NCBI GenBank assembly: GCA_943357015.1
Contig: CALRFZ010000011.1
Location: 1-19,523 of the forward strand
Length of the DNA: 19,523 bases
Reading direction: 5' to 3'
DNA from: Candidatus Staskawiczbacteria bacterium
GTDB taxonomy: Bacteria; Patescibacteriota; Minisyncoccia; Minisyncoccales; Staskawiczbacteraceae
In this document: in pieces, positions 6,088-10,655 of the stretch
How the letters are laid out: every line of letters begins with the position of its first letter
How positions within the stretch are numbered: position 1 is the first letter of the stretch
The notes under the pieces: generated by a model
Database searches by the model: none
What the model was told of the DNA's origin: nothing
Seen by the model: only the letters and a program-made list of their open reading frames with translations
Made by a program: the position numbers and the translations under genes

Positions 6088-6426
6088 CTACAAAGCATTA
6101 CAGACCCCATCTACCAAATCAAAGAATCTGAAAACCTCCAAACAACCCGCACCCTGCAAGGCTGGCAACCATATAGGGCCACCAGCAACGCCAAAATTGC
6201 GGACCGAAGGAAAAGATTTTTTGACCCTAGAAATGTGATCTGGGGCGATAATCACGCCATTTGCCGTCACTTCCCAAATTATGGCTGTGACATCGGGTTC
6301 GTTGCCAAGAAATAACGTCACCTCATCAAAATCTTTAACAATTTTGATAGTGTGACCTCTTTGTTCCAACAAAACCTTCACAATTGACCTTTGCATGCCA
6401 TCTGCCACATACAAAATTTTTGCCAC
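6088..6426 (-). CDS. Small receiver-like (CheY-fold) protein, degenerate
   Basis: 112 residues from a GTG start at 6426, chosen because AAAGGA (6439-6434) lies 7 bases upstream. The opening KILYVADGMQRSIVKVLLEQRGH, the middle NEPDVTAIIWEVTANGV and the final GAGCLEVFRFFDLVDGVCNAL follow the strand-helix rhythm of response-regulator receiver domains. The phosphoacceptor Asp expected after strand 3 is not there (the segment reads AIIWEV), so a phosphorylation switch is unlikely. It could be a phosphorylation-independent receiver or an unrelated Rossmann-like fold. It has its own promoter (6472-6500) and terminator, no kinase neighbour, and higher GC than nearby housekeeping genes. A plus-strand frame over the same stretch lacks such signals. 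Confidence 0.72.
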   Translation of the reverse strand: MAKILYVADGMQRSIVKVLLEQRGHTIKIVKDFDEVTLFLGNEPDVTAIIWEVTANGVIIAPDHISRVKKSFPSVRNFGVAGGPIWLPALQGAGCLEVFRFFDLVDGVCNAL

Positions 6427-6471
6427 AAAAAATTCCTTTAAAAAAGAGCTACTCTGGGACCCAATTTTACA

Positions 6472-6500
6472 ATTTTACCAATCTTTGTCGGACTACCCAA
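6472..6500 (-). promoter_or_regulatory. Promoter of the receiver-like gene
   Basis: Minus-strand TTGGGT (6500-6495), 17 bases, then TAAAAT (6477-6472) with a TGn extension. The palindrome TACCCAAAAGGGTA (6494-6507) overlaps the -35 box and could be an operator. Confidence 0.6.
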
Positions 6501-6536
6501 AAGGGTAAGCCCAGACTAATTTTTATGAAAAATCAG

Positions 6537-6560
6537 TCGGGGTGCCGAGAATAAAACTCG
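6537..6560 (-). repeat. tRNA-Pro 3'-half fragment, same orientation as the tRNA
   Basis: Matches the T-arm plus acceptor of tRNA-Pro (6729-6752) at all but two positions (AA instead of CG at 6553-6554), which destroys the T-loop consensus. Confidence 0.8.
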
Positions 6561-6689
6561 TCGCTCGTAAACTTGCTCCTTAGAAACCCAAGGTTTCTAA
6601 TACTCGCTTCGCTCGCATTTTCCTTCATGGGGAAATACCCCTTGATCCGCAGAGCATCCCAAAGGTTGCTTTCCCCGACCCCCTTTGTG

Positions 6690-6713
6690 CGAGTTCGATT
6701 CTCGGCACCCCGA
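6690..6713 (+). repeat. tRNA-Pro 3'-half fragment, inverted
   Basis: The perfect reverse complement of 6729-6752 over 24 bases, only 15 bases from the real tRNA 3' end. Together they make a 24-bp hairpin that includes the tRNA's own T-arm and acceptor strand. No 5' half or anticodon arm precedes it. Confidence 0.85.
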
Positions 6714-6728
6714 AAAAGAACTATTTTG

Positions 6729-6799
6729 TCGGGGTGCCGAGAATCGAACTCGGGCTACACGACCCCCAGCCGTGCGTACTACCTCTATACGACACCCCG
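6729..6799 (-). tRNA. tRNA-Pro(GGG)
   Basis: Minus strand: acceptor CGGGGTG (6799-6793) pairs with CACCCCG (6736-6730); discriminator A at 6729; CCA not encoded. The anticodon arm CACGG-CTGGGGG-TCGTG gives GGG. The T-arm CCGAG-TTCGATT-CTCGG is perfect. Downstream on the same strand lie the inverted 3'-half copy and a short T-run. Confidence 0.92.
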
Positions 6800-6838
6800 A
6801 GATAATAATTTAAAATTCAAAATTAAAAATTCAAAAAC

Positions 6839-6891
6839 AATTTAAAAGCATTAATTTAAAAATTCTGAAATTTATCATTGTTTTTAAATTT
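6839..6891. repeat. 53-bp intergenic repeat, copy 2
   Basis: Identical to 2798-2850 in the same orientation. It lies just beyond the cca stop at 6911, so it is downstream of a minus-strand gene, whereas copy 1 is upstream of a plus-strand gene. A related AT-rich stretch (6815-6831) precedes it and matches part of valS (12720-12736) in reverse complement. Confidence 0.85.
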
Positions 6892-6910
6892 TTAATTTTA
6901 AATTATTACC

Positions 6911-8353
6911 CTACCTTACCCAATATTTACTTTTTATTTTCTCATCTTCCTTGCTTTGCAAATCAAACTTTTCTTCTTTGGATTTTTCGGCTAATTCCTT
7001 TAGTTTTTTTTCGTCAAATTTTGCAATTGCCAAAATTTCACTACTTAAAGCTTCTTTGGTATTTTTTTTTGGGTCATCTAAAACTATTCCCAAAAGCACA
7101 TCTAAAATTTGGCCAATTTTGGGACCGGGCTGAATTTTTAAAATATCCATTACATCTTTGCCATCAACTTTTAACATTCCCACAGAAATTGGATCTTGCG
7201 AAACTTTATCAATAATATATTTTAAGTGACGCAATTTATACGGCTCGGCCTTGGGCACACCACTGCCAATTCTGTCTGCCTCTCGTAGCTTTAATAAATC
7301 TTCCATATTTTCTGGACCAACATTTTTTACCAACCTTCGCACCGAAGATTCTGTTACCTCGTTAACATTATAATAAAACATATGACAGCGCACTAGCTTT
7401 ACAATTTTTTCAATATCTTTATTAGCAAATTTTAAGCGATTCAAAATTTGAAACGCCATTTTAGCGCCCACCATTTCGTGATTATAAAAAGTAGAATTAA
7501 TGCCATTACCAACTTTAACACTGGGCTTGCCAATATCGTGCAGTAAAGCCGATAATCTAACCTGTAAAGAAAATTTATTTTTTGCGGTGTATTCCAAGGC
7601 TTTTAAGGCGTGCTGATAACAATCATAAATGTGGTGTTTATTTTGCAAAACACCATAATTTGCTTCTAATTCTGGCATAATAAACTTTAAAAGCCCCAAA
7701 TTTCGCAAAAGCTCAATACCGTCAGCAGAATTATCTGCCATCAAAATTTTTACCAATTCATCCCGAATCCGCTCTTTTGAAACCGCTTCAATCCAAAGCG
7801 CATTTTTTTTAATGGCTTTTGCGGTTTTTTCTTCTATGTCAAAACCTAAAGTTGTAGCAAATCTCACGGCCCGCAACATTCGCAAAGCATCTTCAGAAAA
7901 CCGCTCATCTGGATTGCCAACCGCCCGAATAACTTTTTTCTTTAAATCCTTTTGACCATCAAATAAATCAATCACCTTTTTATCCATATCCATAGCCATA
8001 GCATTGACGGTAAAATCGCGACGACTTAAATCGTCTTCCAATTTTTGAGCAAACCTAACTTCGTCCGGATGGCGCTTATCGGAATATTTTGCCTCCAAAC
8101 GATATGTGGTAATTTCTATTTCCGGAATTTCTTGACTGCCAGTGCGAACAGTAACTGTTAAAAAATTATTCTCGTAAAAACTGTCAGGAAACACTTTTTG
8201 AATTTCTTCGGGCTTGGCGTTAGTGGTAATATCCCAATCGGTTGGATTTTTGTCTAATAAAAAATCTCGCACGCATCCGCCGACAATATAAGCCTCGTAG
8301 CCCGCGCTTTGCAATTGGTAAATAATAGTTTTGACTTCGCTAGGGATAACCAT
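6911..8353 (-). CDS. cca: tRNA nucleotidyltransferase (CCA-adding enzyme) with HD domain
   Basis: 480 residues. The N-terminal nucleotidyltransferase head has G25-G-C-V-R-D30 and the metal-binding D39-W-D41. The class II signature DLSRRDFTVNAMAMD (108-122) and the NPDERFSEDALRMLRAVRFA block (147-166) follow. An HD domain comes next, with LLHDIGKP (H272-D273) and a later RCHMFYY segment, as in E. coli-type enzymes with phosphohydrolase activity. It repairs or adds 3'-CCA; five of the seven tRNAs here (Val, Phe, Gly, Arg, Pro) plus Glu in its trailer sequence show no complete CCA, so it is essential in context. The C-terminus is lysine and glutamate rich. The ATG lacks an SD; the stop is TAG. 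Upstream lies a long hairpin repeat (8369-8487). Confidence 0.95.
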   Translation of the reverse strand: MVIPSEVKTIIYQLQSAGYEAYIVGGCVRDFLLDKNPTDWDITTNAKPEEIQKVFPDSFYENNFLTVTVRTGSQEIPEIEITTYRLEAKYSDKRHPDEVRFAQKLEDDLSRRDFTVNAMAMDMDKKVIDLFDGQKDLKKKVIRAVGNPDERFSEDALRMLRAVRFATTLGFDIEEKTAKAIKKNALWIEAVSKERIRDELVKILMADNSADGIELLRNLGLLKFIMPELEANYGVLQNKHHIYDCYQHALKALEYTAKNKFSLQVRLSALLHDIGKPSVKVGNGINSTFYNHEMVGAKMAFQILNRLKFANKDIEKIVKLVRCHMFYYNVNEVTESSVRRLVKNVGPENMEDLLKLREADRIGSGVPKAEPYKLRHLKYIIDKVSQDPISVGMLKVDGKDVMDILKIQPGPKIGQILDVLLGIVLDDPKKNTKEALSSEILAIAKFDEKKLKELAEKSKEEKFDLQSKEDEKIKSKYWVR

Positions 8354-8368
8354 TTCATTAAGCTTTAA

Positions 8369-8487
8369 ATTGACCTAATTTCTAATTATTCTAATCAATA
8401 TCTAAATAAGTAAATCCTCTAACTTATAAAGTATTTTTGAATTTAGATATTTAGGATTTATTTAGATCAATTAGAAATTAGGTTAAT
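8369..8487. repeat. Long imperfect inverted repeat upstream of cca
   Basis: Outer arms 8369-8387 and 8469-8487 are complementary at 18 of 19 positions, the exception being a G-T wobble. Inner segments (TCTAAATAA..AAATCCT against AGGATTTATTTAGA) continue the stem with small bulges. The element could extrude as a cruciform or form an RNA hairpin of about 120 bases; it fills most of the spacer between cca and the tRNA-Arg promoter. Confidence 0.75.
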
Positions 8488-8517
8488 TAGAAATTCAACT
8501 ATATTCTATCTTAAAAT

Positions 8518-8546
8518 TTGCTTTTTTTCAATTTTTTGGGTAAAAT
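8518..8546 (+). promoter_or_regulatory. Promoter of the tRNA-Arg/pilin/tRNA-Lys unit
   Basis: TTGCTT (8518-8523), 17 bases, TAAAAT (8541-8546). Transcription would start about 16 bases before tRNA-Arg. Confidence 0.6.
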
Positions 8547-8568
8547 TCAGGTAAATTCAAAGAAATTC

Positions 8569-8640
8569 GCTCCCGTAGTGAAATGGATATCACGACAGGC
8601 TTCGAACCTGTTATTGGGAGTTCGAATCTCTCCGGGAGCA
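8569..8640 (+). tRNA. tRNA-Arg(TCG)
   Basis: Acceptor GCTCCCG (8569-8575) pairs with CGGGAGC (8633-8639); discriminator A8640; no encoded CCA. The anticodon loop CTTCGAA between ACAGG and CCTGT gives TCG at 8602-8604. Trailer hairpins follow (AAATTTG-TTTTG-CAAATTT and CGTTGC-AG-GCAACG). Confidence 0.93.
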
Positions 8641-8702
8641 CAATGCACAAATTTGTTTTGCAAATTTTACGTTGCAGGCAACGCAAATACTAATTTTAAA
8701 AT

Positions 8703-9152
8703 ATGAAAAAAACTTTTTTACTTTTATTTGTTGGATTTTCTCTATTATTTTTATTTTCCCCGCACGCAAAAGCCGTTGCGTTATGCCAAGACCCCGCTTC
8801 TCCTAATGTTGCCTTACCAGGTTTTCCCAATGGTTTAGTTCCTTGCGGAATAACATATAACGCCGATGGCAAAACACTGACCTGTCCCTGTGAATTAGGT
8901 CACTTTTTTGTTATGGCTTTTAGAATTTATAACTTTGTAGTTTTTGCCATTTCCATTCCCTTAGCTGCCTTTTTAATTGTTATTGGAGGCGTAATGTTTG
9001 TTATTTCGGCTGGTAACCCAACTTTAGCAGAAAAAGGCAAAAGTATGATTAAATACACTCTTATTAGCTTGCTAATAATTTTTGGCTCTTATTTAATTGT
9101 CGATGTCCTACTGCGCGCCATAGGATTTAACGCCATCTGGAACACATTTTAA
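8703..9152 (+). CDS. Pilin of the CPR type (T4SS_pilin / VirB2-TrbC-like)
   Basis: 149 residues. Residues 1-24 form a signal peptide with a basic start, a long hydrophobic core and a possible AKA cleavage site. A short exported region with four cysteines (28, 48, 61, 63) follows, then two membrane helices (about 69-101 and 114-138) joined by a short loop, SAGNPTLAEKGKSMIKY. The G-N-P..A-x-KGK loop between two helices is typical of the small pilins of Patescibacteria, similar in topology to VirB2/TrbC subunits. The cysteine pairs suggest disulfides outside the membrane. No SD; placed between tRNA-Arg and tRNA-Lys on one likely transcript, an unusual pairing. No other secretion component is in the window, so an isolated pilin-like membrane protein remains possible. 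Confidence 0.82.
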   Translation: MKKTFLLLFVGFSLLFLFSPHAKAVALCQDPASPNVALPGFPNGLVPCGITYNADGKTLTCPCELGHFFVMAFRIYNFVVFAISIPLAAFLIVIGGVMFVISAGNPTLAEKGKSMIKYTLISLLIIFGSYLIVDVLLRAIGFNAIWNTF

Positions 9153-9168
9153 ATCAAAGTCTCGCTTT

Positions 9169-9244
9169 GCGCCCATAGCTCAGTTGGTAGAGCAGATCCC
9201 TCTTAAGGATAAGGTGGCAGGTTCGAGCCCTGCTGGGCGCACCA
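9169..9244 (+). tRNA. tRNA-Lys(CTT)
   Basis: Acceptor GCGCCCA (9169-9175) pairs with TGGGCGC (9234-9240), followed by encoded ACCA. The anticodon loop CTCTTAA gives CTT at 9202-9204. The first pair of the anticodon stem (27-43) is a G-A mismatch. T-arm GCAGG-TTCGAGC-CCTGC is perfect. Confidence 0.94.
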
Positions 9245-9271
9245 ATAATCTATTTGAAAAATCTGACATAA

Positions 9272-9310
9272 AAAAACCGTCACGTTTTAACGTGACGGTT
9301 TTTGTTTTTT
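9272..9310. terminator. Bidirectional terminator between tRNA-Lys and hsp20
   Basis: A 15-bp perfect stem (9272-9286 with 9289-9303) has T-runs on both strands. It ends the plus-strand tRNA-Arg/pilin/tRNA-Lys unit and the minus-strand valS/prsW/hsp20 run; the hsp20 stop (9312-9310) lies inside the T-rich flank. Confidence 0.92.
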
Positions 9311-9738
9311 TAGGAAGTTTTGATGTCCATTTTTGGGTCTTGCATTTCTTTTTTGGGGAAAGTAACAATTAACATTCCCTTATCCATTTGAGCGGAAGCT
9401 TTTTCAGTATGAATATTTTCTGGCAAAATTATTTTGCGGGCAAAAGGGCCAAAGTAACATTCCTGAAAAAGATACTTTTTTTCGTGGTCAATATGTGGGT
9501 CTTGCCTATTACCTTTAATAACCATCATCTCTTTTTCCACCGAAATGTCCAAATCCTTAATTTGCACACCGGCAATAGTAGCCAAAACCACAAAATCTGC
9601 TGGTGTTTCAAATACATCAACCACCAGCTCACCGGGTTGGTCAAAAATATTTTTACTGGTATCAACTTCAGGCTTTATTTGCTCATCTACTCCAATTTCT
9701 GGCTCATTTTCAGTTTTCATTTTTACTTTTTTTGCCAT
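9310..9738 (-). CDS. Small heat shock protein (Hsp20/alpha-crystallin family)
   Basis: 142 residues. An acidic, disordered N-terminus (1-33) precedes an alpha-crystallin domain (about 36-130): ELVVDVFETPADFVVLATIAGV, then ECYFGPFARKIILPENI (family pattern G-x-F-x-R-x-I-x-LP), and the A-x-M-D-K-GMLIVTFPK strand corresponding to A-x-x-x-x-G-V-L-x-(I/V). The C-terminal I-x-I/V oligomerisation motif seen in many family members is not evident, so assembly may be limited. It is an ATP-independent holdase for unfolding proteins. No SD and no heat-shock operator (CIRCE) is visible upstream. It follows prsW on the same strand. Confidence 0.94.
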   Translation of the reverse strand: MAKKVKMKTENEPEIGVDEQIKPEVDTSKNIFDQPGELVVDVFETPADFVVLATIAGVQIKDLDISVEKEMMVIKGNRQDPHIDHEKKYLFQECYFGPFARKIILPENIHTEKASAQMDKGMLIVTFPKKEMQDPKMDIKTS

Positions 9739-9747
9739 AATTTTACT

Positions 9748-9795
9748 AAATTACAAATTCAAAAAATTTAAATTATAATTTAAAATTTGTAATTT
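9748..9795. repeat. AT-rich inverted repeat between prsW and hsp20
   Basis: Perfect 12-bp arms (9748-9759 and 9784-9795) enclose further AAATTTAAATT-type symmetry. Related AT-rich sequence continues to 9819 and supplies the prsW stop codon. Confidence 0.65.
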
Positions 9796-9808
9796 TGTAT
9801 TTCAAATT

Positions 9809-10564
9809 TTATAATTTACAAATGCTTTTCACTTTTTTAATATGATCAAAATCATAGAGCATAAATATCACTAAACCTAAAAGAATTGAAACCGGAATAA
9901 TAATATTGTAGGGACTATCTAAAGTTATTATAGAAAAATTATACAACCCGTGCAAGAGTATGGCTATAATAAAGCCAAAAAATGGCAAAACAAAAACTTT
10001 TTTACTATTTTTAGCAACCGATAATGACAAGGCAATAAAGTAACCAATCAAGCCAGAAGACAAAGTATGCAAAAATGTAGCGCCCATAAAACGTATGCCA
10101 CTAATAACAATTGCAGTTTCAAAAGTAGTGCCAAAAGACATTTGCCCAATGGGCGAAAATAAATATAACATATTTTCTACCGCTGCAAAACCTAGAGCTG
10201 AAACTACCATATAAAGCATAATATCTAGTGGTTCATCTAAAGTGTAACTGCCAAATACACTCAATCTAACTGCCAAATACTTAAATAATTCTTCAGTTAA
10301 AGCTATAATCAAAAACCAAGTTAAAAGCGATAATAGTATTGGATAAGCGGTAAAAACCGGCAAACCAGAGTATTGGCGCAGTAATGTAATTAGCCCAGTT
10401 TGTATAAAAAATGTCGGAATAGTTGATAAACACCCCATAATAAAAACCTTCAAAATCATTCTTTTGGGTTCGGGGTGCAAATCTTTTTTTAAATAGTAAA
10501 AAAGCCAACTTAAACTTGGTAAAATGCCAAATAAAATATATAAGGGTATTCTATAATATTCCAT
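9809..10564 (-). CDS. PrsW-family intramembrane metalloprotease-like protein
   Basis: 251 residues with about seven to eight hydrophobic segments. Signature elements of the PrsW/CAAX-protease superfamily are present: E91-E92-x-x-K95 in LTEELFKYLAV, then LDIMLYMVVSALGFAAVENMLYL (E130-N131), FLHTLSSGLIGYF (H166) and LLHGLYNF (H205). These glutamates and histidines are the expected metal-binding or catalytic set in the membrane. In Bacillus PrsW is the site-1 protease for anti-sigma factor RsiW; no anti-sigma gene is nearby here, so the substrate is unknown. The ATG at 10564 sits directly against the repeat 10582-10655 that separates it from valS; no SD. Confidence 0.9.
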   Translation of the reverse strand: MEYYRIPLYILFGILPSLSWLFYYLKKDLHPEPKRMILKVFIMGCLSTIPTFFIQTGLITLLRQYSGLPVFTAYPILLSLLTWFLIIALTEELFKYLAVRLSVFGSYTLDEPLDIMLYMVVSALGFAAVENMLYLFSPIGQMSFGTTFETAIVISGIRFMGATFLHTLSSGLIGYFIALSLSVAKNSKKVFVLPFFGFIIAILLHGLYNFSIITLDSPYNIIIPVSILLGLVIFMLYDFDHIKKVKSICKL

Positions 10565-10581
10565 TTTTGAGTGATTAGTGA

Positions 10582-10655
10582 TTAGTGAGTAGTTTGTAGA
10601 ATTAAATAAAATATTTTAATTCAAGAAAAACTACCAACTACCAACTACTCACTAA
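10582..10655. repeat. Inverted repeat filling the valS-prsW junction
   Basis: Arms 10582-10599 and 10638-10655 are complementary at 17 of 18 positions; inside them GAATTAAA/TTTAATTC forms a second stem. Arms consist of TTAGTGAGTAG-like units, similar in style to the tRNA-spacer repeats. The valS stop (10658-10656) abuts the right arm and the left side reaches nearly to the prsW ATG. Confidence 0.75.

Larger units (their letters stand above)
6501..6728. other. Gene-free stretch with tRNA-Pro fragments
   Basis: With the leader of the gene at 6426, the interval between that start and tRNA-Pro exceeds 300 bases and holds no credible protein gene. It contains two copies of the 3' half of tRNA-Pro in opposite orientations, a 10-bp hairpin around 6513-6538, an inverted repeat TTAGAAACC/GGTTTCTAA (6582-6601), the related motifs CTCGTCGCTCG and CTCGCTTCGCTCG, and GGGGAAATACCCC. 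GC is higher than in other spacers. It reads as recombination debris or a small structured mobile module. Confidence 0.55.

Noticed and set aside
6022..6315. A plus-strand 97-residue frame
   Set aside because: It begins beside a terminator hairpin, overlaps the minus-strand receiver-like gene that has a promoter, SD and terminator, and shows no domain.
6538..6713. An intron-containing tRNA bounded by CGGGGTG and CACCCCG
   Set aside because: Both ends match the same 3' half of tRNA-Pro in opposite orientation. There is no D-arm with GG, no anticodon arm, and the insert is too short for a typical group I intron.
6573..6845. A plus-strand protein frame across the tRNA-Pro region
   Set aside because: It reads antisense through tRNA-Pro and repeat sequence, with no start signals or family features.
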